Source: JAKAWQ01 sp963840545
GTDB taxonomy: Bacteria; Pseudomonadota; Alphaproteobacteria; Acetobacterales; Acetobacteraceae
Assembly: GCA_963840545.1 (NCBI GenBank)
Contig: CAWIZE010000001.1
Location: 744,001-808,000 of the forward strand
Direction of reading: 5' to 3'
Length of the DNA: 64,000 nt
Shown here: in pieces, positions 24,338 through 34,008 of the stretch
Position numbering within the stretch: position 1 is the stretch's first letter
How the letters are laid out: each line of letters opens with the position of its first letter
The notes under the pieces: generated by a model
Seen by the model: the letters and a program-made list of their open reading frames with translations, nothing else
Databases searched by the model: none
What the model was told of the DNA's origin: nothing
Made by a program: the position numbers and the translations under genes

Positions 24338-24437
24338 TCGTTCGGATGCCGCCCCCGCGAATTCAAGCCCGGCATGATCAGCCGTCCCCGAGCGCGGGGC
24401 AATCCGCGGCGCAGCGGGTGGCGCTCGGAGGACGCCG

Positions 24438-24541
24438 TTTGGCGGCGCCATTTGACAGGGCCGTTTGACGGGGCCGTTTGACGGGGCCGTTTGGCGGGGC
24501 CGTTTGACGGGGCCGTTTGACGGGGCCGTTTGACAGGGGGC
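24438..24541. repeat. 13-bp tandem repeat, eight units
   Basis: Eight head-to-tail units of 13 bases with consensus TTTGACGGGGCCG, starting at 24438, 24451, 24464, 24477, 24490, 24503, 24516 and 24529. Units one and five have TTTGGCG, and units two and eight have TTTGACAGGG. The array lies between operon 1 (minus) and fbpA (plus), about 100 bases from my chosen DppC-like start. Thirteen is not a multiple of three, so copy-number change would alter spacing or frame. Confidence 0.9.
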
Positions 24542-24571
24542 GGGCCATCCGATAGACGGCCTTCACACAAC

Positions 24572-24594
24572 TTGCGAACGACTATCAATTGCGA
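24572..24594. promoter_or_regulatory. Fur-box-like operator upstream of fbpA
   Basis: The sequence TTGCGAACGACTATCAATTG followed by CGA resembles a Fur box; its central 19 bases match about 12 positions of the classical GATAATGATAATCATTATC. It lies 36 bases before the fbpA start, where iron repression would be expected. The exact regulator (Fur or another alphaproteobacterial iron regulator) is uncertain. Confidence 0.55.
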
Positions 24595-24629
24595 TTCCCG
24601 CCGCCGCGCCGCAAAGAGAAAGTCCCCCC

Positions 24630-25685
24630 ATGCCGCCGTTCCCCCCTGCCCACGCCATTCCCCTTGACCGCCGCACCCTTCTCCGCCACCTCGCCGCCGC
24701 GGCACCGCTCGCCGCCGGCCTCGCAGCTTCGCGCACCGCCGCTGCCGCGACGGAGACGATCACGCTCTATTCAGGCCAGCACCCCCAGGTCGTGCAGATG
24801 CTGACGGACGAATTCACCAAGGAAACCGGCATCGCCGTCGGCGTCCATTCCGGCGAGGGCCCCGACATCGCCAACCAGATCCTCCGCGAGGGAAAATCCT
24901 CCCCCGCCGACGTCGTGTTCGTCGAGAACTCGCCCGAGCTCGTCCTGCTCGACGAGCATCGCCTGCTCGCCCCCGTCGCCCCGGCAACGCTCGCCCGCGT
25001 CCCCCGCCAGGACAGCGCGGCGGACGGTCGCTGGCTCGCCGTCCTCGCCCGGCAGAACGTGCTGGCCTGGAATCCCACGCTGATCGCGGCAGCGGACCTC
25101 CCGCGCTCCCTGCTCGACCTCGCCCGGCCCGCCTGGAAGGGCAAGGTCGCGATCGCGCCCGCCGATTCCGATTTTCTCCCCCTCGTCGGCGCGGTGATCC
25201 ACGCCGAAGGCCGGGCGCAGGCGCTGGCCTGGCTCCAGGGCCTGCGCGCCAACGCGAAGCTCTATGACGACGACGAGGGGGTCGTCGCCGCGGTCAATCG
25301 CGGCAGCGTCGCCACCGGCGTCATCAACAACTACTACTGGGCGCGGCTCGCGACCGAGCTCGGCGCGGCCGGGACGCATAGCAGGATCGCCCATTTCGCC
25401 CCTGGCGACATCGGCAACCTCATCAACATCTCGGGCGCCGCGGTCCTCGCCTCCTCGCGGCGCCAGGCAGCCGCGCAGCGGTTCGTAGCCTTCCTCGTCA
25501 GCGATCCGGCGCAGGAAATGCTCGGGAAAAGCAATATCGACTACGAATACCCGCTGGCCCCCGGCGTCGCCCCGAACGCGATGCTGACGCCGTTCGCCGA
25601 TCTCCGCCCGCCGGCGATCGCGCCTGGCGCGCTCGGCGACGATCGCCAGGCCGCGCGCCTCCTCCAAGACGCAGGACTCATCTGA
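24630..25685 (+). CDS. fbpA: Iron(III) ABC transporter substrate-binding protein
   Basis: Periplasmic ferric-binding protein of 351 residues. The signal sequence contains a twin-arginine-like LDRRTLLRHLAAAAPLAAG and likely cleaves near TAAAATET. The mature start TITLYSGQHPQVVQMLTDEF and the later NNYYWARL segment, containing the Tyr pair that ligates iron in FbpA proteins, support iron specificity. It leads an fbpA-fbpB-fbpC operon behind a Fur-like site. Confidence 0.9.
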   Translation: MPPFPPAHAIPLDRRTLLRHLAAAAPLAAGLAASRTAAAATETITLYSGQHPQVVQMLTDEFTKETGIAVGVHSGEGPDIANQILREGKSSPADVVFVENSPELVLLDEHRLLAPVAPATLARVPRQDSAADGRWLAVLARQNVLAWNPTLIAAADLPRSLLDLARPAWKGKVAIAPADSDFLPLVGAVIHAEGRAQALAWLQGLRANAKLYDDDEGVVAAVNRGSVATGVINNYYWARLATELGAAGTHSRIAHFAPGDIGNLINISGAAVLASSRRQAAAQRFVAFLVSDPAQEMLGKSNIDYEYPLAPGVAPNAMLTPFADLRPPAIAPGALGDDRQAARLLQDAGLI

Positions 25686-25689
25686 CCCG

Positions 25690-27285
25690 ATGAGCGGCCC
25701 GCCTATCCTCGGCAACACGATCCTCAGGAACGCCGAGCCGCCGCCGCGGGCGCTGATCCCGCCGGCTTCGGTCCCGGCGCTCCTCGTCGCCGTGCCGATC
25801 GCGATCACGCTCGCCGACGCGCTCCGCACCGGCCCGGCCCGCGCCTTCGCCCTGCTCGCCCGCCCGCTCGTCGCCGAGCTGCTGACCAACACCGTCCTGC
25901 TCACCCTCGCGACCTCGCTGATCGGGATGGTGATCGGCACCGCCGCCGCCGTGCTCGTCGAGCGCACCGACCTGCCCTTCCGCCGTGCCTTCTCCGCCCT
26001 CGCCGCCGCACCCTTCGCGGTGCCCGCCTTCATCGCGAGCTATGCCTGGGTCTCACTGAGCCCCGGGCTCGAGGGCTTCGGCGGCGCCCTGCTCGCCACC
26101 ACCTTCTCCTATTTCCCGCTCGTCTATCTCCCGGTCGCCGCGGCGCTCCGCGGCCTCGATCCCGCGCTCGAGGACAGCGCCCGCTCGCTCGGCTGCTCGG
26201 CGGGCAGCTCCTTCCGCCGCGTCGTCCTGGCCCAGCTCCGACCGGCGATGCTGGGCGGCGCGCTCCTGGTCGCGCTCAACGCGCTGGTCGAGTTCGGCGC
26301 CTTCGCCCTGATGCGGTTCCGGACCTTCACGACCGAGATCTACGCCGCCTACCAGGCCGGCTTCGGCGGCGACGAGGCGGCCGTGCTCGCGGTCGTGCTG
26401 CTCGTGCTCTGCCTCGCCTGCCTCGCCGTCGAGCAGGCGATGCGCCGGCGCGTCCGCTATTCCCGGCTCGGCCGCTTCGCCCGCCGCCCCGCCGTGCCCT
26501 ACCGGCTCGGCCCCTGGCGCTGGCCTTCCTTCGCCGCCCTCGCCCTCCTTTACGCGCTCGCCACCGGCGTCCCGATCGGCATGATCGTCTTCTGGCTCAC
26601 CCGCCACGGGGTCAGCGCGATCACGCCCGACGAGGTCTCCGCGGGCGCCGTCCTCGGCGCCACCCTGACCACCATCTTCCTCGGCCTCGCCGGCGCCGCG
26701 CTCACCCTCGTCCTCGCACTCCCGCTCGGCATCCTCTCGAGCCGCCGGGCCGGAAGCCCGCTCGCCACCTTCCTCGAGCGCGGCGCCTGGCTCGCCCAGG
26801 GCGTGCCGGGCATCGTCATCGCGCTCGCCCTCATCTCCGCCACCGTCGGCACGCTGCCCTGGCTCTACGAGAGCACCGCGCTGCTCCTCCTCGCCTACGC
26901 CATCCTCTTCATGCCCTACGCCCTGGTCGGCATCCGCGCCGCCCTCCTCCAGGCCGAGCGCGGGCTCGAGGAGGCCGGGCGCTCGCTCGGCCTCGGCTGG
27001 TTCGGGGTGCTCATCCGGATCACCCTGCCGCTCGCCGCCCCCGGGCTCGGCGCGGCCGCCGCCCTCGTCTTCATCGCCATCACCACCGAGCTCACCGCGA
27101 CCCTGCTGCTCGCCCCGATCGGCACCCAGACGCTGGCGATCCGCATCTGGGGCGATACCTCCACCCTCGCCTTCGCCGCCGCCGCGCCCTATGCCGCCAT
27201 CCTCGTGGCACTCTCCCTCACAGCGAGCCTGATCCTCGCGCGCCGCTTCGACCTCGCCACCGTCCGGCTGGACCTCGGTGGTTGA
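25690..27285 (+). CDS. fbpB: Iron(III) ABC transporter permease
   Basis: Fused permease of 531 residues with two homologous membrane halves and about twelve hydrophobic segments. Each half carries an ATPase-contact loop: LEDSARSLGCSAGSSFRRVV and LEEAGRSLGLGWFGVLIRIT. It begins four bases after the fbpA stop. The fused two-domain form is characteristic of ferric iron and thiamine transporters; context favours iron. Confidence 0.92.
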   Translation: MSGPPILGNTILRNAEPPPRALIPPASVPALLVAVPIAITLADALRTGPARAFALLARPLVAELLTNTVLLTLATSLIGMVIGTAAAVLVERTDLPFRRAFSALAAAPFAVPAFIASYAWVSLSPGLEGFGGALLATTFSYFPLVYLPVAAALRGLDPALEDSARSLGCSAGSSFRRVVLAQLRPAMLGGALLVALNALVEFGAFALMRFRTFTTEIYAAYQAGFGGDEAAVLAVVLLVLCLACLAVEQAMRRRVRYSRLGRFARRPAVPYRLGPWRWPSFAALALLYALATGVPIGMIVFWLTRHGVSAITPDEVSAGAVLGATLTTIFLGLAGAALTLVLALPLGILSSRRAGSPLATFLERGAWLAQGVPGIVIALALISATVGTLPWLYESTALLLLAYAILFMPYALVGIRAALLQAERGLEEAGRSLGLGWFGVLIRITLPLAAPGLGAAAALVFIAITTELTATLLLAPIGTQTLAIRIWGDTSTLAFAAAAPYAAILVALSLTASLILARRFDLATVRLDLGG

Positions 27286-27303
27286 GGAGAGGGGCGGCTG
27301 AGG

Positions 27304-28368
<1,065 letters not shown>

Positions 28369-28401
28369 ACCTGTCGATCTGGCCCATCACCGCGAAGGGG
28401 C

Positions 28402-28439
28402 TTGACCGCGGCCTGCAAATGCGAATAACTCGCATTAGC
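28402..28439 (+). promoter_or_regulatory. Candidate iron-regulated promoter with Fur-like palindrome
   Basis: A TTGACC hexamer (28402-28407) and AATAAC (28424-28429) are spaced 16 bases apart. The second overlaps a palindrome, AATGCGA five bases TCGCATT, inside GCAAATGCGAATAACTCGCA (28415-28434), which resembles Pseudomonas/alphaproteobacterial Fur boxes. It precedes the beta-propeller/DyP-peroxidase pair by about 20 bases. Iron control is an inference from motif and neighbours. Confidence 0.55.
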
Positions 28440-28459
28440 GTTTCAGGCCGGAGACCGGG

Positions 28460-29593
28460 ATGCCCCACCCCCTCACCCTCTCGTTTCTCCTCGCAGCCCT
28501 CGCCACCACCCCCGCCCTCGCCGCGGACCCCGCCGCCCTCACCACCCTCCACGGTCATCGCCTGCTCGCCTCCACCGTGCCCGCCAACGGCGATCTCAAC
28601 CCCTACGCGATCGTCGTCGCGCCGGTCTCCGCCGGCGCCATCGCGGCGGGCGACGTGCTGGTCGACAACTTCAACGCGCGGAGCAATTTCCAGGGCACCG
28701 GAACGACGATCATGCTCTACGACCAAGCGACCAAGACGGCCCGCCTCTTCGCCGCCCTGCCGCCCAGGCTCGCCTTCTGCCCGGGCGGCGTCGGCCTCAC
28801 CGCCGCGATGACCATGCTCAATTCCGGCTGGATCATCGTCGGCAGCGCCCCCAGCACCGACGGGACGACGAAGACCCGCGGCGCCGGCTGCCTGATCGTC
28901 CTCGACCCGCACGGCAAGCTCGCCGGCACGATCGCCGGACCCGAGATCGACGACCCCTGGGGCAACATGGCGGTGATCGACCGCGGCGATACGGCGACGC
29001 TGTTCGTCAGCAATGTCGGCTTCGGCATCGGCGCCGACGTTGGTCCCCTGGGCCAGAAGCCCGTCCCCCACGCGACCGTCCTCCGCATCGACCTCATCCT
29101 GCCCGCGGGCAGGCCGCCCGTGGTTGAGGCGAAAACCGTCATCGCCGACGGCTTTTCCTCGCAGGCCGACGCCGGCGCCTTCCTGATCGGCCCGACCGGC
29201 CTCGCCCTCGCTCCCGACGGCACGCTCTACGTCTCGGACGCGCTCGGCAACCGCGTCGTCGCGATCGACCACGCCGCCACCCGCGCCTCCTCTGCCGGCA
29301 CCGGCCGCGTCGTCAGCGAAGGCGGCCTGCTCAAACGCCCGCTCGCCATGGTCGTCGCCGCGAACGGCGATCTCCTGGTCACCAACGCGCTCAACGGCCA
29401 GGTGGTCGCGATCGATCCCGCCACCGGCACCCAGCGCGGCGCGCTCTGGCTCGACCACGACGAAGCGCAGGACCCGCCCGGCAACGGCGACCTCTTCGGT
29501 CTCGCCATGACCCCGGACGCCAAGGGTCTCTATTACGTCGAGGACGACACCAACACGCTGATGCAAGCCCCTGGGATGGAATCGCCTCGTTGA
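28460..29593 (+). CDS. Exported NHL/beta-propeller protein
   Basis: 377-residue protein with a Sec signal peptide (HPLTLSFLLAALATTPALAA). The mature part shows repeated blade-like segments such as IGPTGLALAPDGTLYVSDALGNRVVAID and KRPLAMVVAANGDLLVTNAL, typical of NHL/SMP-30 six-bladed propellers. No enzyme motif is evident. Its stop overlaps the TTG start of the DyP-type peroxidase (TTGA), so the two are co-translated. The upstream Fur-like palindrome and the adjacent fbpABC suggest an iron or heme role, which is an inference. Confidence 0.8.
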   Translation: MPHPLTLSFLLAALATTPALAADPAALTTLHGHRLLASTVPANGDLNPYAIVVAPVSAGAIAAGDVLVDNFNARSNFQGTGTTIMLYDQATKTARLFAALPPRLAFCPGGVGLTAAMTMLNSGWIIVGSAPSTDGTTKTRGAGCLIVLDPHGKLAGTIAGPEIDDPWGNMAVIDRGDTATLFVSNVGFGIGADVGPLGQKPVPHATVLRIDLILPAGRPPVVEAKTVIADGFSSQADAGAFLIGPTGLALAPDGTLYVSDALGNRVVAIDHAATRASSAGTGRVVSEGGLLKRPLAMVVAANGDLLVTNALNGQVVAIDPATGTQRGALWLDHDEAQDPPGNGDLFGLAMTPDAKGLYYVEDDTNTLMQAPGMESPR

Positions 29594-30819
29594 CCTCGCG
29601 CCGCGCCTTCCTCGCCGCCGCCGCCGCCGCCGCCGCGACCCTGCCGGCCCTGGCCAACCCCGAACCCTTCTTCGGCCCGCGCCAGGCCGGCATCACGACC
29701 CCCCAACAGAGAAACCTCCAGTTCGCCGTCTTCGACCTCGCGACCGCAAGCCGCTCCGACCTCGTCGCCCTCATGCGCGCCTGGACGCTCGCCGCCGCCC
29801 GCCTCACCGCCGGCCTGCCCGCCGATCATCTCGGCACCACGCCATCCGCCCCGCCCGGCGACAGCGGCGAGGCCATCGGCCTCGACCCGGCCCGCCTCAC
29901 CCTCACCCTCACCTTCGGCTTCGGCCCCGAGCTTTTTCTCCTCGACGGCAAGGACCGCTTCGGCCTCGCCGCCGCCCGCCCGCCCGCCCTGGTCGATCTC
30001 CCGCCCTTCCCCGGCGAGCAGCTCGAGCCCGGCAAGACGGGCGGCGCGATCGCGGTGCAAGCCTGCGCCGACGACCCGCAGATCGCCTTCCACGCCGTCC
30101 GCCAGCTCGCCCGCATCGGCGAGCCCGCCATCGCCCTCAAATGGACGCAACGCGGCTTCTCCACCGCGCCCCGCATCAAGGGCACCGCCAGGGGAACACC
30201 ACGCAACCTGATGGGCTTCAAGGACGGGACGATGAATCCCGATCCCGCCGATCCCCGGGCAATGGCCCAGTTCATCTGGGCCGGCGCCGAAGCCCCGGCC
30301 TGGATGCAGGGCGGCACCTACCTCGTGGCGCGCCGGATCCGCATCGCGCTCGAGCACTGGGACCGGATGAAGCTCGGCTTCCAGGAGCAGGTGTTCGGCC
30401 GGCGCAAATATTCCGGCGCCCCGCTCGGTGAGGCGGAAGAGTTCGCCCCGCTCGACCTCGCCGCCACCAACCCGGACGGCGATCCGCTGATCCCCGCGAC
30501 CGCCCATGCGCGGCTCGGCGCGCCGGCGCTCAACGGCGGGGCGCAGATCCTGCGCCGCTCCTACGGCTACAGCGACGGCGCGGACTTCGTCGCCGAGCGC
30601 TGGCCGCCCTGGCGCCAGGCCATCGAATACGACGCCGGCCTCATGTTCCTCGCCTACCAGAAGGACCCGCGCACCGGCTTCATCCGCACCTTCGAAACCA
30701 TGTCGCGGCTCGACGCGCTGAACCAGTTCACCACCCATATCGGCAGCGGAATCTTCGCCTGCCCCCCAGGCGCGGAGACAGGCAGCTATCTTGGCCAATC
30801 ACTGGTTGAAAAAGGCTGA
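29590..30819 (+). CDS. DyP-type heme peroxidase, EfeB-like
   Basis: Dye-decolorizing peroxidase of 409 residues. A twin-arginine signal is present (TSRRAFLAAAAAAAA), so a heme-loaded protein is probably exported by Tat. The DyP hallmark GFKDG lies at 209-213 (Asp212), the proximal heme ligand is likely His306 in TAHARLGAP, and the distal arginine lies in ILRRSYGY (322-323). The start is TTG, overlapping the previous stop. EfeB normally sits with EfeU and EfeO; neither is here, and a beta-propeller gene takes their place. Confidence 0.9.
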   Translation: MTSRRAFLAAAAAAAATLPALANPEPFFGPRQAGITTPQQRNLQFAVFDLATASRSDLVALMRAWTLAAARLTAGLPADHLGTTPSAPPGDSGEAIGLDPARLTLTLTFGFGPELFLLDGKDRFGLAAARPPALVDLPPFPGEQLEPGKTGGAIAVQACADDPQIAFHAVRQLARIGEPAIALKWTQRGFSTAPRIKGTARGTPRNLMGFKDGTMNPDPADPRAMAQFIWAGAEAPAWMQGGTYLVARRIRIALEHWDRMKLGFQEQVFGRRKYSGAPLGEAEEFAPLDLAATNPDGDPLIPATAHARLGAPALNGGAQILRRSYGYSDGADFVAERWPPWRQAIEYDAGLMFLAYQKDPRTGFIRTFETMSRLDALNQFTTHIGSGIFACPPGAETGSYLGQSLVEKG

Positions 30820-30826
30820 CTCGTTG

Positions 30827-31043
30827 AAAATCAGGGGCTCCGCCCCTGGTCGGGGGCCCTGCCCCCGACACCGACACCCCAACGCGCAGACGCGTTGGGG
30901 GCCCCGTCGCCGGCAAAGGCGAAGCCTTTGCAATCCATTCGCTTTTATAAGATTTTCTTATACTGATTTTATAAGAATGTTGGGAGGTCCAGGGCCCCAG
31001 GCCCTGGCGGGGGTGTCGGGGGCAGAGCCCCAGACCCAGTCAA
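30827..31043. repeat. Palindromic intergenic repeat block, copy 3
   Basis: Same orientation as copy 1, with CAGGGGCTCCGCCCCTGG at 30835-30852 and a diverged core (GCAAAGGCGAAGCCTTTGC). It holds an AT-rich inner part (about 30943-30980, TTTTATAAG twice) that the other copies lack. It separates the convergent EfeB-like and DppF-like genes, but the DppF-like frame runs into it. Confidence 0.8.
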
Positions 31044-32018
31044 AGGGAAGTGGCACGCGACGTTCCAGCCGCGGGCGTGCTGCGCGAGATGCGGCCTCTC
31101 GCTGCGGCAGCGTTCCTGCGCGTAGCCGCACCTGGGATGAAACGGGCAGCCCGACGGTGGGTCGATCGGGCTCGGCACGTCGCCCTCGAGGATGATCCGG
31201 CGCCGGTTCGGCGCGGCCGGGTCCGGCACCGGCACGGCCGAGATCAGCGCCTGTGTGTAGGGATGCGCCGGCGCCCTCAGCACGTCGTCGGTCGGGCCGA
31301 TCTCGACGATCGCGCCGAGATACATCACCGCGACCCGCGTCGAGACCTGGCGCACCACCGAGAGGTCGTGCGCGATGAACACGTAGGTGAGGCCGAGCCG
31401 CTCCTGCAGATCCATGAAGAGATTGACGATCTGCGCCTGGACCGAGGCATCGAGCGCCGAGACCGGCTCGTCGGCCACGATCAGCCGCGGCGCCAGCGCG
31501 AGCGCCCGCGCGATGCCGATCCGCTGCTGCTGGCCGCCCGAGAATTCGTGGGGAAACCGCTCGGCATGCTCGGCAAGCAGCCCGACCTCGCGCAGCAGCG
31601 CGCGCACGCGGGCGGCGATCTCGGCGCGGGTTCCGCGGCGATGCACGATCAGCGGCTCGGCGATGAGCTCGCCCACCCGCCGTCGCGGATTGAGCGAGGC
31701 GGCGGGGTCCTGGAACACCATCTGCATGCGGGTGCGGAGCGCGCGCAGCGCCCGCGGGCGGAGCGTCGTGATCTCCGTGCCCTCGAAGAAGATTTGCCCG
31801 TCGCTCACCTCGTAGAGGCGGGTGAGGCAGCGCCCGAGCGTCGATTTCCCGCAGCCCGATTCGCCGACCAGGCCGAGCGTTTCGCCCTCCTCCACCGCGA
31901 GCGAGACCTGCTCGACCGCGCGCACCACCTTGTTGAAGCGCGCCAGCAGATGGTTGCCGACGCGGTAGCGCTTGCTCACCTTGACGGCCTCGAGCAGCGG
32001 GCGCGCCTCGGAGGTCAC
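30969..32018 (-). CDS. Peptide-type ABC transporter ATP-binding protein, DppF/OppF-like (operon 2)
   Basis: ABC ATPase of 349 residues starting at GTG, overlapping the previous TGA. Walker A GESGCGKST, signature FSGGQQQRIGIARAL and the CPFHPRCGYAQERC motif are present. Family members end near NVACHFPL; here the frame continues with TGSGALPPTPPPGPGALDLP and a few more residues encoded by repeat copy 3. The repeat edge carries a TGA in the wrong frame, so about 22 extra residues are appended. It is the last gene of operon 2. Confidence 0.92.
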   Translation of the reverse strand: MTSEARPLLEAVKVSKRYRVGNHLLARFNKVVRAVEQVSLAVEEGETLGLVGESGCGKSTLGRCLTRLYEVSDGQIFFEGTEITTLRPRALRALRTRMQMVFQDPAASLNPRRRVGELIAEPLIVHRRGTRAEIAARVRALLREVGLLAEHAERFPHEFSGGQQQRIGIARALALAPRLIVADEPVSALDASVQAQIVNLFMDLQERLGLTYVFIAHDLSVVRQVSTRVAVMYLGAIVEIGPTDDVLRAPAHPYTQALISAVPVPDPAAPNRRRIILEGDVPSPIDPPSGCPFHPRCGYAQERCRSERPHLAQHARGWNVACHFPLTGSGALPPTPPPGPGALDLPTFL

Positions 32019-33034
32019 GCCGTTACCGCAAGCAACTGCGCGCGCGCCGCCGCCCGCGCCTCGGCCGTGAGAATGCATGCGGTCTCATGCCCACCCTCCG
32101 CCACGAGCTCCGGCCGCACCGCGCAGGCGGCCTCGCGCCAGCGGCAGCGCGGCCCGAAGGGGCAACCCTCGGGGATCGCGAAGGGCGAGGGCGGCGTGCC
32201 CGGAATCGCCGGCAGCCGCCGCGGGCGCGCGCCTTCGAGCGGGGGGATCGAGGCGAGCAGGCCGAGCGTGTAGGGATGGCGCGGCTCGCGGAACAGCGCC
32301 CCGGTCTCGGCCCGCTCGACGATCCGCCCCGCGTACATCACCGCCACCCGGTCGGCGATCTCCGCGACCACGCCCATGTTGTGGGTGATCAGGATCACCG
32401 AGGAGCCGAAATCCGCCCGCAGCTTGCGCACGAGGTCGAGGATCTGGGCCTGCACGGTTACGTCGAGCGCGGTCGTCGGCTCGTCGGCGAGCAGCAGCGC
32501 GGGATCGCAGGAAAGCGCCATGGCGATCACCGCGCGCTGGCGCATGCCGCCCGAGAGCTCGTGGGGAAAGCGCTCTGCCGTGCCGGCAGGGTTGGGGATG
32601 CCGACCGCCTCGATCAGCTCGACCGCGCGCCGCGCCGCCGCCCGGCGCGAGACGCTCCGGTGCGCCCGCACCTGCTCTGCGATCTGCCGCCCGATCGCGT
32701 AGACGGGTGTGAGCGCCGTCATCGGGTTCTGGAAGATCATCGCGATCGCGCCCCCCCGCACGCGGCGCATCTCGCCGTCGGGAAGCCCGACGAGCTCGCG
32801 CCCGCGGAAGCGGATCGAGCCCTCGACGATCGCGTTCGGGTCGCGGATCAGCCCCATCACCGCGAGCACCGTGAGCGTCTTGCCCGACCCGGACTCGCCC
32901 ACGATGCTGAGGATCTCGCGCTCGCCCAGCGTGAAGGAGACGCCGTCCACCGCGCGCACCAGGCCCCGCTCGGTGCGGAACGAGACCGCGAGGTCGCGCA
33001 CCTCGAGGATCGGCCCCGCCCCGCTCCCGCTCAC
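32015..33034 (-). CDS. Peptide-type ABC transporter ATP-binding protein, DppD/OppD-like (operon 2)
   Basis: ABC ATPase of 339 residues from a GTG start (MSGSGAGPILEVRDLAV) that overlaps the permease stop by four bases. Walker A GESGSGKTL, signature LSGGMRQRAVIAMAL, Walker B ALLLADEPTTALD and the C-terminal CPFGPRCRWREAAC cluster are all present. It partners the DppF-like protein encoded next. Confidence 0.93.
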   Translation of the reverse strand: MSGSGAGPILEVRDLAVSFRTERGLVRAVDGVSFTLGEREILSIVGESGSGKTLTVLAVMGLIRDPNAIVEGSIRFRGRELVGLPDGEMRRVRGGAIAMIFQNPMTALTPVYAIGRQIAEQVRAHRSVSRRAAARRAVELIEAVGIPNPAGTAERFPHELSGGMRQRAVIAMALSCDPALLLADEPTTALDVTVQAQILDLVRKLRADFGSSVILITHNMGVVAEIADRVAVMYAGRIVERAETGALFREPRHPYTLGLLASIPPLEGARPRRLPAIPGTPPSPFAIPEGCPFGPRCRWREAACAVRPELVAEGGHETACILTAEARAAARAQLLAVTA

Positions 33035-34002
33035 CGTTCGCGCACCCTCGGATCGATCGCCGCGTAGAGGATGTCCACCGCCGCGTTCGAGACGACGACG
33101 AAGAACGAGGCGTAGATGACGGTCGCCATGATCATCGGCAGGTCGAGGTCCTCGAGCGCGCGGTAGGTCAGCGCGCCCACCCCTTGCAGCCCGAACACCA
33201 CTTCGGTGAGCAGCGCGCCGCCGCCCACCAGCGCCCCGAAATCCAGCCCGAACATCGTGACGAAGCTGATCAGCGAGCAGCGCAGTGCGTGGCGCGTCAG
33301 CACCTGCCAGTCCGAAAGCCCCTTGGCCCGCGCGGTGCGGATATAATCCTCGTTCAGCGCCTCGATCAGGTTCGCCCGCAGCACGCGCCCGTAGATCCCG
33401 ATATAGAGCACGGCGAGGGTGATCCACGGCAGCACCAGGGCGGCGAACCAGCCGAGCGGCCTCGCGGTGATGTTCACATAGCCGAGCGCCGGCACCCACG
33501 AGAAAAGAAACGTGCCGTGGAGGCGGCTTTGCGTCAGCAGGTTCACCACCTCGCCCAACCAGAACACCGGCATCGAGACGCCGATCAGGCTCCCCACCAT
33601 CAGCCCGCGATCGATCAGCGTATCCTTGAAGGCGGCCGCGACCAGGCCCACAACCACGCCGAAGACGACCCAGATCGCCGCCGCGCCGAGCACGAGCGAA
33701 AGGGTTACGGGTGCGGCTTCGACGATCTCCGGCACGATCTTCTCGCCGCGATTGACGAAGGAGGTGAGGTCCTGGGTGACGAGGAGATGGTCCATCATCA
33801 GCACGTATTGCACGGGCAGCGGCTTATCGAGGCCGAACTCCTTGCGCACCGCCGCGACCGTGTCGGGCGTCGCATTGCGCCCGGCGATCCGCGCCGCCGG
33901 ATCGGCGCCCGGGGTCGCGAAGAAAATGAGGAAAACGGTGGCGCTGATGCCCACCAGCACGAAGATCATGTGCAGCAGGCGGCGAAGGACGAAGCCGGTC
34001 AC
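33031..34002 (-). CDS. Peptide-type ABC transporter permease, DppB-like (operon 2)
   Basis: Permease of 323 residues starting at GTG (MTGFVLRRLLHMIFVLVGIS). It has six hydrophobic segments, the DYIRTARAKGLSDWQVLTRHA cytoplasmic loop and the AAIDPRVRER end. It begins six bases after the DppC-like stop and overlaps the next gene by four bases. Confidence 0.93.
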   Translation of the reverse strand: MTGFVLRRLLHMIFVLVGISATVFLIFFATPGADPAARIAGRNATPDTVAAVRKEFGLDKPLPVQYVLMMDHLLVTQDLTSFVNRGEKIVPEIVEAAPVTLSLVLGAAAIWVVFGVVVGLVAAAFKDTLIDRGLMVGSLIGVSMPVFWLGEVVNLLTQSRLHGTFLFSWVPALGYVNITARPLGWFAALVLPWITLAVLYIGIYGRVLRANLIEALNEDYIRTARAKGLSDWQVLTRHALRCSLISFVTMFGLDFGALVGGGALLTEVVFGLQGVGALTYRALEDLDLPMIMATVIYASFFVVVSNAAVDILYAAIDPRVRER

Positions 34003-34008
34003 GCTCGT

